Shown here one piece after another: positions 11,804 to 22,074 of a DNA stretch of 64,000 bases. Position numbers and translations under genes: made by a program. Every line of letters starts with the position of its first letter. Within the stretch, counting starts at the first letter, position 1. Source of the DNA: Puccinellia tenuiflora (lineage: Eukaryota > Streptophyta > Magnoliopsida > Poales > Poaceae); contig QRDG01000137.1 in assembly GCA_012064385.1 (NCBI GenBank), positions 3,509,716 to 3,573,715 of the forward strand, given 5' to 3'. The notes beneath the pieces were generated by a model. It saw only the letters and a program-made list of their open reading frames with translations. It ran no database searches and was not told the origin of the DNA.

Positions 11804-12834
11804 ACTAGAAAAAGCGCGCGCTCCTAGAGAGGTCGCCCGACGTTCCATCCACGCGCAACACGTGGTGGCCTGTCGCTTGCTTTCCCTCCCGCGTAGCTTT
11901 TCCCTGCTCGCCACGTGTTGACCTGTGCTGCATCGCTCGTTCGCTGGTCTGTGTGTGGCTAGCTCTTCTCTTTTTCTTTTCTAATTCGAAAACGAAAAAT
12001 ACAATATCTTACGAACCGAGTTTCAAAATCACGATCCGGTTTCAGGAATGGGTTAGTCGCGTCGAGGTCTTCAAAACTAGATCCCATGTTGATATGTTTC
12101 GACGAACTTTTTTTTTTGCACTGCCTGGAGTGTGTAGGTTGCACTGCCTTTTCTGTTTTTTAAAGTGCAGTGCAAACCCTTCTCTTTTTTGCAGTGCACT
12201 GCCTCGGATGGGGGCAGTGCACTGCCTACTCTTTTTCTCTTTATGTAGTGCACTGCCTCGGATGGGCGGTGCACTGCCTGCGCTGCCTTCGATCACGCAG
12301 TGCACTGCCTTCGTTTGCGCAATGTACCGACTGCACTGACTCCGGCGAAGCATTGCACTGCCTTCGGTTGCGCATTGTAGTGCCCGCACTGCCTTCGACA
12401 GAGCATTGCACTGCCTTTGGTTGCGCAGTGCACTGCCTTCGGTTGGGCAGTGCACTGTCTGTACAGACTGCACTGCCTTCGACGGAGCATTGCACTGCCT
12501 TCGACGGAGTATTGCACTGCCTAAATTGGGCTCAGCACGCAGCACACACTACGACAGACGCCTCGACGAAATACTAGGGACAACGACCTATGCATCCCCT
12601 TCAAGATTTTTATAAATATTTTTTCTCTTTTTCTTTTCTCTATTTCAAACTACGTACTAAGCTAACCAGACAAGCAAGCAGGTGGATCGATTCTCAGCTA
12701 GCTAGCTAGCTCGCAGGATGGACCGGTTCGCGTTTCACGCGCGCTTTGCCGCCGCGGCACGTGGCAGGCCTGGAGCGACTCCCGCGCGCGCCGCGACCTC
12801 TAGCTTCCGCGCGAGAGCGCACGCTTAAGCTAGT
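11804..12834. mobile_element. Inverted-repeat DNA element (~1.03 kb), superfamily unclear
   Basis: The left end (ACTAGAAAAAGCGCGCGCTC, then CTAGAGAGGTCGC) pairs with the reverse complement of the right end (ACTAGCTTAAGCGTGCGCTC, then CTAGAGGTCGC), with a short insertion between the blocks. These are terminal inverted repeats of about 30 matching bases. The interior is dominated by the palindromic minisatellite at 12117-12523. No clear target-site duplication is visible and no transposase is encoded, so it is a non-autonomous element or an old one. Confidence 0.5.
12117..12523 (+). repeat. Palindromic TGCACTGCC minisatellite
   Basis: About 16 copies of a degenerate TGCACTGCC(T)TCG(G) unit recur at irregular 15-30 base spacing. 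The best copies contain the self-complementary 12-mer GCAGTGCACTGC. Because of this symmetry, open frames appear on both strands with repeated Cys/Ala/Leu patterns; these are by-products of the repeat, not genes. Confidence 0.8.
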
Positions 12835-12863
12835 CGTGCTCATATACCTTTTCATATAGGATG

Positions 12864-13110
12864 TGGTTAATTCTTAGTTAGCCAAATAAGAATTATCTTA
12901 GTTCTCAGATGATGTCATCAAATCTTAGTTGCAAACCATATTGCAAAACTCATTACTTGCATGAATCACAAAGTAAATCAAACAATGAGGAGCATTTTTT
13001 TGCAACTGAAAAAATCTCAGTCACAACAGATTTTCAATTCATATGTGCACAAATCACGCTGCAGTCTAACGGTGTAGAACTTAAGTGAGCACTAGTTAAG
13101 AATTAGCAAA
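12864..13110. mobile_element. Candidate MITE (~245 bp)
   Basis: GGTTAATTCTTAGTTAG at the left pairs with TTGCTAATTCTTAACTAG (reverse complement of 13092-13109) at the right. Size and AT-richness fit a MITE. No target-site duplication could be fixed, so the superfamily is not assigned. Confidence 0.45.
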
Positions 13111-13834
13111 ACCGTTTCATTTCAGACATGAACAATGTCATTGTGAGGAGATAATTTGTTGGACAAGTGATAGGCTGTTCTTCCGTAAGCAGGTTTTATT
13201 TTCATATCCGTACGCAAGATAATGCCACGTCAAGCATGGCAAGTACTTGGAAGTTTAAACTGGTACTAGTAAATGGTGTGCGATCATACCGTCTTGAAGA
13301 AGCACGTGCAGCTTAGTGGAATTAGCCGCTCAGGGGCGACTTTGACCAGCTTCACACGAAGAGAGTTGCCTCCTACACTGCAGATACTTATGTAAGGCAT
13401 CGGCACGAACGATGTACACATATAGAGCGTGTTTGGTTGCTCGGATCGAAAATGGGTCTCACGTCTCCTTGGTCCTGGCGGGCATGGCTCCGGAAAAACA
13501 CGGCCGGAGCCATGTTCTGCAGCCCGTTTGGTTGCTCACAATCTTCTAGCCTGGCCCGTTTGCGTGGAAGCAGAAAAGCAAAGTACCCGCGTTTGGATGC
13601 TCAGATTTCGGGTTTAGGACATAAACCACCGTGTTTGGTTGCCCAGATCATGGTTGTTCTGCTAACCTTGCACGTCAAGTGGTGAGCTTACCTGCCTACA
13701 AGGGTTTAGGGTCTTAAGAACATGCATACTTAGAACAAGCACAAATAGAGAACGATCAGAACCAAGACCACGATAATGACGTCTTTGACGCCGACACAAG
13801 CTCTCAGTACTCCACCTTTGGCCTCATCACATTT

Positions 13835-14010
13835 GCTTGCTCCGGCTTGGAGAGGGATCTCTTCTATCTTGGACATGTAGTAGGCTTGCTCCGCCTCCTT
13901 GAGAGTGTCGAACCTCTTTCAACAATTGTTGGGGTAATTCTCCACCTGACCCGAGCAAGCGTTCCAGGTTGTGTAGATCCCTGGAGTCCTGCCTCTGAAC
14001 ACCACGTACC
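13835..14010 (-). pseudogene. Viroplasmin/RNase H1 N-terminal-like domain fragment
   Basis: In one minus-strand frame the segment reads YVVFRGRTPGIYTTWNAC, an in-frame stop, then KRFDTLKEAEQAYY. This is the pattern of the small RNase H1 N-terminal (viroplasmin, PF01693-type) domain: VVFxGRxPGIYxxW and FxTxxEAExAY. One TGA interrupts the domain. It lies downstream of ORF1 in the same orientation inside the Harbinger-like element, as a captured or ancestral part. It is not a viral gene. Confidence 0.5.
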
Positions 14011-14370
14011 ATTAGAACATAGAACCGCAACATTAGAACTTGCAAAACAAGCAATACATGATCATAAGGTGGAATAGCAACATAAGCAAAGTATGCATTG
14101 ATCATCACAAACCTACCAACAACACTACAAGCAGCACAAGTGCAAAGCAGTATGGTGTCAACCTAGCACCACATCAAAAGAGGGTGTAATACTACCACCG
14201 CAAGTTCGTCGTGTGAGGGGTAGCATATGTACCACCTCAAGCACCAAAATATACAGGCCATAAGAAGTTTTGTTGTCCTAGCTACCCAAAATATACATCA
14301 TGTCATCATCATCATGATCATCATCATCAAGCATGCTTGCACCACCGCCAGCTCCAACATACCAAGCACT

Positions 14371-15055
14371 CTTTTGTTCGTCCGTAGGATCACCCCAAGG
14401 ACGCTGAGTTCCTTAACAAGCCCATCCAGAACTACCAGCAGATGCAGACCATCTTCTCTTTCGGTCTGGCCACTGGAAGGCATGCCATGGGGTCCTCTGA
14501 GCCTCTAGGTACGCCTGATGATCTTGGTCAGGAAGGTCTGAAGCCAGAGCAGACGGTGGTCCTCGGCCATGAGAACGAAGCCGATGCCTTGCGACTTGTT
14601 GTCGAGGAGGTGGCTAAGAGCCACCATCTTGGCTGAGTCACTGTACGTGCCCTTCGCGGTCATGACAGGGTCATAGAGGACTGGGTGCATGTCCACAGGC
14701 ATGCTGTCCCTGATGGCGGTTGCCACCTCCCTCACGACCGCGGTCATGCTGGTGAAGACGAGCACCTCCTCATCCACCAAGGCACCCCTCTTCCTCTTCT
14801 TCTCCCGGCCCTCAGCTGGCTTCGGTGCAGGATCAGCAGGTTTGGCGCCTCGGGTGTCTGTCGGACCATCAAGGATGATGGTGTCCGACTCCTGCGTGTC
14901 AAGATCATCAGGCGTACCTAGAGGCTCAGAGGACCCCATGGCATGCCTTCCAGTGGCCAGACCGAAGGAGAAGATGGTCTGCATCTGCTGGTAGTTCTGG
15001 ATGGGCTTGTTAAGGAACTCAGCGTCCTTGGGGTGATCCTACGGACGAACAAAAG
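14371..15055. repeat. 156-bp inverted repeat, arms 14371-14526 and 14900-15055
   Basis: Read by eye, the two arms are reverse complements with one mismatch (155/156). They enclose a 373-bp spacer. The right arm contains the last 17 bases of the ORF1 intron, the splice acceptor and the start of exon 2. The left arm is an inverted copy of exactly that, intron bases included, so the duplication happened at DNA level. A minus-strand transcript running past the ORF1 stop would form a long perfect hairpin. Confidence 0.93.
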
Positions 15056-15636
15056 TTAGACGGTTTGTGTTGATAGTTAGGAAGTGCAGAATGTTAAACA
15101 ACAAGGACAATGCTAACCATAATGTGGTCTCTCAAGTGCTCCAACTCTAAGATGATGCTGCTAGTGTCCTCATCCCAATGTGCACCACTGAGTTCCTTCA
15201 GCTTTGACACCTTGATCCACCTCACCCTCCACTTACTCAGGTGGTTATAGATCTGAGTAGAGGTGACCTCCTGGCCGGAGAACACAAAAACCAGCTTCAC
15301 AACTGTGTTGAGATACACCTCCTTGAACCCCTTGTCAGTCCTCACCCCAGAGCCGATGAGCTCGCACATCTTGTTCAGCATAAAGGTGGAGATAAATGCA
15401 GGCCACTTCATTTGCGTCCCCATCTTGTTCTTCTTGTCCTTACCACCTGCTCTCCTTATAGCGTTCTCCGCTACGAGACCAGGAAGCAGGGCCATCTCTG
15501 AAGCCATCTTAGGTACCATGAAAATGTCTAAATCTTGCATACCTAGCAGCTCCTCCGGCTGAGAGTCCGGGACAAGAGATAAAGCGAGCTGGCTCTCCCC
15601 CTCGAGCAGAGACTGGCTAAATTCCTCGGTGGTCAT
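14505..15636 (-). CDS. Myb/SANT-like ORF1 of Harbinger-like element (C-terminus altered)
   Basis: Two exons, 15118-15636 and 14505-15038, are separated by a 79-nt GT/AG intron that keeps frame; the product is about 350 residues. The N-terminal exon carries the plant Myb/SANT-like (Myb_DNA-bind_3 type) domain at about residues 75-150: WPAFISTFMLNKMCELI, GVRTDKGFKEVYLN, VTSTQIYNHLSKWRVRW, then a GAHWDED motif. Such ORF1 proteins bind DNA and cooperate with the Harbinger transposase. The second exon starts with DHPKDAEFLNKP, is low-complexity and basic in the middle (KKRKR), and ends in LLWLQTFL. The last residues (KIIRRT and stop) are read from the opposite strand of the inverted duplication of the same exon, so the natural C-terminus has been replaced. 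The function is transposon-related, not cellular. Confidence 0.7.
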
Positions 15637-15764
15637 GTCCTACACTAGTCAGGACCAACACAAGTTTCAGAGGACTAAGTGATTTGACCGCAATTAAGAA
15701 TCATCCGAAGCTAAGCTCATGAACACCACGAATCTAGCAATCACAACTAATCTACACTACGATC

Positions 15765-15935
15765 CTATTCATATGCACGGATGTAAGGTAGAACAACAAC
15801 TCATAAGCACGGATCTAAGGTAGACCAACAACTCATAAGCACGGATCTAAGCTAGAACAACACGGATCTAAGCTAGAAGAGCAAACCCTGAGCACAGATC
15901 TAAGCTAGAAGACCAAACCCTGAGCACGGATCGAA
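15765..15935. repeat. Short tandem repeats 'cacggatctaagctagaa'
   Basis: Five or so imperfect copies of CACGGATCTAAGCTAGAA with variable 10-20 base linkers lie in the 5' leader of the Harbinger ORF1 (minus orientation). This is array slippage within the element. Confidence 0.6.
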
Positions 15936-16575
15936 GCAAAAGACCTACTAGGGTTGTAGTGTGCTTACAGGCATCATAGCGTCGACTGTTGCTGTCTGCT
16001 CGCCCAGATCGATGAAGAAGCTTCCCGCCGCCGGCCGTTGACCACCGCCGACCGGAGTAGAACGTGCCGCCGCTTACCTGGTCGTCGTCGATGAAGCTCG
16101 AAAAGGGGGAAATGGTGGCGGGAGTTTCGGCGGTGAGAGGAGAGGGGTGAAATAGGGGAGGCAAATCCAGGGCGGTGAGCCCAATTTCTCCCACCACCAT
16201 ATTCGGCCGCGCGCGCGTGCGCGCGAGGCAGCGCGCCATCTCCCCCGCCTGCACGAGCTCGGCTGCAGGATCCCGATTTTGCCTTGCGGGAGGGTGGCTC
16301 TGGAGAAACGGCCGATTTGGCCGTTCCTCTCGGGCCTGGCCCTGAGTGCTTTAAGGTTCATGCAGATGCAGGCACGCAGAAGGGGCCAGGCCACCAAACA
16401 GGCCGAAATTCATCTCCAACAGTGCGTTTTCACGGGCCGTGGGCAACCAAACACGACCATATATGCCTGACCATTTCAGTCTGCTAGGTCCATCTCATCG
16501 AGACTACGGTTCTAACTTGCCTGGTGGCAAACACCTTGAATGGATGATAGCGTACCTTCGTACTGTAACAATTTC

Positions 16576-16810
16576 TAATAATAATAAATATGGCAACAGG
16601 CCGTTGTGGGTATGTTCCTACCAACTAGAGTGCAAATGAATCGAGCAAAATTTCTAAGGTTTGAGGAATTGAAGGCCTATACAGAAAAACTCTAATAATA
16701 AATATGCAACAGAGTGTTGTGGGTATGTTCCTACTAACTAGAGTGCAAATGAATCGAACAAAAAGTTCCAAGGTTTCTGGAATTGAAGGCCTACACAGAA
16801 AAACTCTAGT
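16576..16810. repeat. Tandem duplication, ~117 bp x 2
   Basis: Two successive copies of a unit running from 'ctaataataaatatg' through 'gttgtgggtatgttcctac' to 'cacagaaaaactcta' share most positions, with small indels. The second copy starts near 16692. No gene content. Confidence 0.75.
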
Positions 16811-17645
16811 ATTTAAATCCTCAAGAGATCTTTATTCCTTTTTGAAAGAAATAAGCCCGGATAAGAGATAAAGTGGCGATAAGAAAGTAATGTGTATCAA
16901 TAACTTAGGCAGGAGTACTCTGTGGCGCCCATTCATACTTTAAAACTACAAAACAGATTATAGTTTCTAATTTATTTCGGCGAAGAACATATTATAGTCA
17001 GACCCAAAAATTATACACGCAACCAGGTTGTTTCAGTCATCTTTGCCAACACGCAACCATCTGCCACCCTAGTGTTTCGTACTTGACATTGCCAAGTGGA
17101 TTGATCAGCGTATCCTACTCTTGACTCGGGAGAAAATAATTTATTAAGTACCTAGTTACCTACCATGATCTGAAATCGTACATATGGTTAAAACAATCAA
17201 ACTGCCTGATCTGTATACACCTTAACATATCAAGTGCAACATTGACTAATCAAGTGAAGACTAATCAGGCGAAGAATGAAGTTCCAAACAATTTCATAGG
17301 AGAACTATGTTGTGCTTCTGGCTTCTTTTGAAAGTTGAGATGTCACTTGATAATAGATTAGGCGATATGCATAGCACGACCAAAGAGATGCAGTTGAGTG
17401 AACAGCAAGAATCAGATGATGTAAAGCAACCTTGATCATTTATGTATTCAATCACGTGTTGCGAGTAACCTTTGTTTGGTTCTTTCGAGAATTTTGCATA
17501 TCTTATCATACTAGAAGCATCACATTTTTAACATGTTTTTCCGTTTTCTTGTATTTCAACATAAAAAAGGACAAAACGAATTGCAATATCATCTGGGTCT
17601 GCTTGGGTACACCCCCTCCCAAAAGTTTAAAACTGTATTTTAGTA

Positions 17646-17731
17646 CTCCCTCCGGTCGAAATTAATTGACGCAACCCATCCATGTACAACAGTAGAAATC
17701 ATCTGCGACAATCAAATCGGGCTAGAGGGAG
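17646..17731. mobile_element. Stowaway MITE (Tc1/Mariner), 86 bp
   Basis: CTCCCTCCGGTCG at the left end and the complementary GAGGGAG at the right end are flanked by TA duplications (17644-17645 and 17732-17733). These are the hallmarks of grass Stowaway MITEs. Confidence 0.85.
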
Positions 17732-20559
17732 TACTAATTAGGTGTCAATCTAAATTATAATTTATTGGCCTGTCATGACCCAAATCCAAAACAATACACA
17801 CAGATACTCGTATGTTCTGTGTACTAACTAACATGAGAAATTTTAATTTCCGCCCGCAGAAAGCGGCTACCACCCACGATCCAGCTTGTTCTTCCTTGGC
17901 GCATTTTATCCCCTATGTGGCTATGTCGCAGCTGACCGTACTAGCCCACCCGAGGGGTCGTCTTACTCCTGCACAAACAGAAGAGGCTCGAGCGTTACAA
18001 CCATGGCAGTCAACATCTTCCCCTCCCTATTCCACCAATTCTAATGAATTATCTTCTTCGACTTCAACAAGGAAATTATTCAGAATTCAGAGAAGATCGC
18101 ATTCATGAAAATTATTCATGGAATTCAATCTCATTCATGGAATTCAAAAAGGAGGGGCTGGCTTCGAAGATGTGCGGAGAGTGGCGGCAGCAATGTCTGG
18201 CAGCAGCGGCGCAGGCAATCCTAGCGAGTAGGCGGCTTCGGGCTCGCGTGTGACGGCAGGAGAATGGGAACTACCCAGTTGTATGTTATGAGAAAGAAAA
18301 TAAGTACCTCATCCAAATGGGCCATACATGATGCAGATGTACGAGTTCTAATAGAGCTGGGTTTTGTTAGAAGAAATGTAACCGGACCCTCAAGCCCACG
18401 ATATAATCTCCAACTTTGATGTGTTTAGGGGGCGTGCACAAGCAGATCCCAAATCAATAAATATGTATGGTTAAATAAATTGAGCATATCATACAAGATA
18501 ATAAGATGTTTCCCATATTTTTTTTCGAAAAAAAGGACAAAATGATTACACTGTTATTAATTCAGACTTCTCCATATTAAAGTAAATTCATTTGATGTTT
18601 CTCGAATTTCATTGTTTCTCCTTGTATCTGATGAAAGATACACATTAACTTTTTACATGGTTCAGAATACATATAAAACAGAATCTGGAAAATAAATGTA
18701 TTTTTTAAGTAGAATAGTTGAAAGGCCGGGCCAGGTTCTATTTATGCCACACGGATATAACATCACAGTACCGCACAACAGGGGTAAGAAAACAAACACT
18801 AATTATGGCAAGTTCCATGTGGAAATAGTGACATTGTGAAAATGCGCAAAAGTCATGTATGGAATTCTTGATAGTTCCAGAATACTACTTCTAGAGAACT
18901 GTGACTCCGTGTGACTATACCTACCTTTGTCCAAATTGTTTTTAAAGAACAAATAGAACAAGTATATCAATATTGAAAAAGTTCACATTGTTAGCTCCTC
19001 AAATTTAAGATCCCATGTCCATCTCACCGTTTGTCACATCTTCTAGAATTTCTTTTCCACAACCGATCCCAGTTTCTTGGAGAGGTATATGAAGCAGGCA
19101 ATGTCATTATGCAGGCATTCCCTTTCCATAACAGTTTGAAACAAAGCTCTTTTATGGTACACACCAATTGTTGTGGATCATGTTGTCGGCTCATATTTAG
19201 AGTCCAATATATAAGACTGGTTATGACTTGGTTGTACCCCATTTGAAGCAATGAACTCTAGCTTCATTATATGTATATGGAGAGGACACTGTTTCAAGCA
19301 TGAAAGTGAAGTATGATCAAAGTTTCTTAAACCCCAGGTCCGTCCAGCTATACCCTCAGGTCTTTTTAAACCCTTTGCTTCACTAGCATGAGTGAAAGGA
19401 TTGAATCATGAATGGCTCTAGAGACGTCGTTGGTCCTCTCCAACCACTACTTACAGTATGCATGCTAAGATAGGCAACAATACAACTTAGCAAAGATATA
19501 AAAACAGTAACGTTCTTTTAGTGACCGGTTCAATAAGAAAATTAGTGTTTCACTAATGAACAAAAGTACAATTAAGAGATAGTAGCATCTTTCTTTGGAA
19601 AGGCCAGCATATAGAAGGATGGATGAACTAACAATTTTTTTTGTTCACTTGTTTTATGAAATCGACACCAAATTCCACATCTCAGCTTAACTAAAACACA
19701 ACAGAGAAAAATGAAACACCTCATCACAAAGTTGTTAGTCGTAAAAATGTTCAGGGCCGCTCCATAGGCCATGCAAACAATGCGACCGTCTTTGGCCTCA
19801 AATAGTAAGTACACTAGTAACAATCCCTATGCTGTTATCTGTCATGTATAAGCCACTACTAACTATCTACTAAAAAAGGAAAAAATGTTCCCAATTTAGA
19901 CGAGCATTTGCACATGATGATACTAATAGTGTGTACGACATAAAAAAAGCAAAAATTAAATCCGTTCTGGCAAGTTTTAGTTTGTCCGCTAGTCTGTCCT
20001 AATGATGCGTTACATGTTGTATTACAGGTCATACATTTCTATGTTTAATTGCGTGCACAACTTTTTATTTGAGAAACTGCCATGAACACTTGGATACACT
20101 ATATGATATAGATGACATTGCTTTGAGCATATAGAAGTATGCAAAAGCAGTAGAATACACAATATTCTCATGTTTGTCGGTGATTACAATAAGCGATTCC
20201 ATTTCAGTAACAAGTATAGAGCAATAACAGGATCTCCACTTATTAAATCACGGTAACTCGTAAGACACAATTGACTACACAAAAAGTCGTACCAACGGTT
20301 CAATTTATATTCATGAAATTTCTGTAATTTGCTTACATAGATATTTGTTAGACGGTGTCCTTTGGAATATATATAAATATATTTAACAATATCGAAATCA
20401 ATAAAAACATTCACACAATAATATAGATGCATTATATAATTCACTAACCGTAGAAAACTAATCCAAGGAGGCGCTTTCATTATTTTTTTCACATTTAATG
20501 TGAAAGTAAAACTAATATAGATTTTATTACTGTGTAAAAAAATATTTTATTACAAAGTA

Positions 20560-20681
20560 CTCCCTCCGTCCAAAAATAAGTGTCTCAAATTTGCTTAAAA
20601 GTGGGTGTATCTAGACATGTTTTATGTATAGATACATCCACTTTTGTTAAACTTGAGACACTTATTTTTGGACGGAGGGAG
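20560..20681. mobile_element. Stowaway MITE (Tc1/Mariner), 122 bp
   Basis: CTCCCTCCGTCCAAAAATAAG at the left is mirrored almost perfectly by CTTATTTTTGGACGGAGGGAG at the right, with TA on each side. The element is nearly a single palindrome, as in the Thalos/Athos-type Triticeae families. Confidence 0.95.
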
Positions 20682-22074
20682 TACATTGTTAATTTGGCAT
20701 CACTCAGGTATACTTCATGTAGATATATAATGAAAACACTATATTTAATGTTTATCAACTCTGGTTAACAATGTTAACTAAGTAATATACAATATATACT
20801 GTTAATACCGTGGTATGGTAAATATTTTATAAATAAGTATTTACTTTAATTCTCCCCCGCGAGGATTTAGACGAGTTGGTTATTCATCATGCAACAAGGT
20901 CGGGGCTTGACACCCTCCAAGGGGGCCGCATCACCCGATTAAGCATATAGGGGTGCAATCGTATGGTGTCGGAGTGTAAAATCTAACATCTCCACTCGAC
21001 TCAGCTATCAATCTCAACAAACTAACTCTCTGTACAAGCATTGTGTTTGATCTTGATTAATGTTCCTCATCCCCACCCCGCCGTCTCTGTGTCCACATTT
21101 GGGAATACCAACTAAGTATCTGGTGCAGAAGCAGGCCAAACAATGTTACAGTAAGGCACTGCATGCTATAAATAATTGCTACAATAGTAGCATTACATTA
21201 CTGGTTCATCTTTCATGAAGAGCAGAAAAGAAGGTTATATGTGCCAGTCGTGCTGCAAATGTATTATTAAATCATCTACTTTAACAATTCAAAATAAATG
21301 CTCGGGTTCGGGCTATCGAGAATGGAAGAATGTGTTCTTTCCCCCAATAGGTGATTTCTGTCTTCCTCGAATATTTAAGTTCTTTGCTAATTTTTGTCTA
21401 ACGGTGCCTTTGGTTTCCTATAGGAAATTTTCAAATGAAGCTATTTGATTTATAGGACTGAAACTATTATTCCTAAAGAATTGTTTTGTTTGCTCAACTT
21501 ATTGGAGATTTCCAAACATTTGCACCAACACTAGAAGCTGGGGCACGCCTCCTGGATGAATTTTTAGGAACATGGATCTGTGTGTACATAGGCTTTGTTT
21601 CTTAATTGCGTTTAGGGTCAAAACTGTATTAGATCTTTCAATAAAAATGTTTCTGAGAAAGTGAGAAGTACCGACACTTAAAAATTCAGTCTAAAAATGG
21701 AACAGGTACGGCTAGTATTTGTATGCACTACATCTAAAATACTAATAACCATAAACTCCTGCATCGGCCCAAGAGGTGTCCTAATTGAGTTGTCAAGGAG
21801 CGAACAGCGTTATTTCTTCCTGGTGCAGAAAAACGCGGAGCATAAAGTAGGATGTATACATTCATTTTTTTTCAGGTTGCATTCCTTTTTTAACTACTTG
21901 TGTTTGTACATGTAAATAAGGATCAGTTTCACAGAACTAGTCTATTTTTAGGCAATACAATGCAATTAATAGTCTGTGAAGAACAAACTTACCTTTCTAT
22001 GACGCGGCTCTGGAAGTTTAACATACAGTAGTTGATGTTGCAGAAATATGTTGTACAATGTACAGTGAGGACTA

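Larger units (their letters stand above)
13425..16458 (-). mobile_element. PIF/Harbinger-like element, non-autonomous
   Basis: Terminal inverted repeats GAGCGTGTTTGGTTGCTC (left) and GGTCGTGTTTGGTTGCCC (reverse complement of right end) are each flanked by ATA. That is a 3-bp duplication as expected of PIF/Harbinger. The TTTGGTTGCTCAGAT phrase repeats sub-terminally near 13527, 13590 and 13631. Inside, on -, is a Myb/SANT-like ORF1, the usual companion of Harbinger transposases, followed by a broken viroplasmin-like domain. No DDE transposase is recognisable, so movement would need a helper. The element also holds a 156-bp inverted duplication (14371-15055). Confidence 0.65.
16811..22074. other. 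Intergenic DNA downstream of SOUL
   Basis: This is AT-rich sequence with no supportable gene. It contains two Stowaway MITEs (listed separately) and the 3' flank of the SOUL gene at the right. Open frames at 17812-18108 and elsewhere lack domain, codon or splice support. The area around 20860-21000 is slightly GC-richer but unassigned. Confidence 0.5.

Noticed and set aside
11953..12577. Several Cys/Ala/Leu-rich ORFs on both strands
   Set aside because: They are the translation of the palindromic TGCACTGCC repeat; they mirror each other on opposite strands and have no start or splice support.
14282..14340. ATC/CAT microsatellite as a possible CRISPR-like or regulatory repeat
   Set aside because: It is simple trinucleotide slippage; there are no spacers, and the genome is eukaryotic.
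20860..21010. Possible tRNA-like or SINE sequence
   Set aside because: No cloverleaf, A/B box pair or A-tail could be identified.
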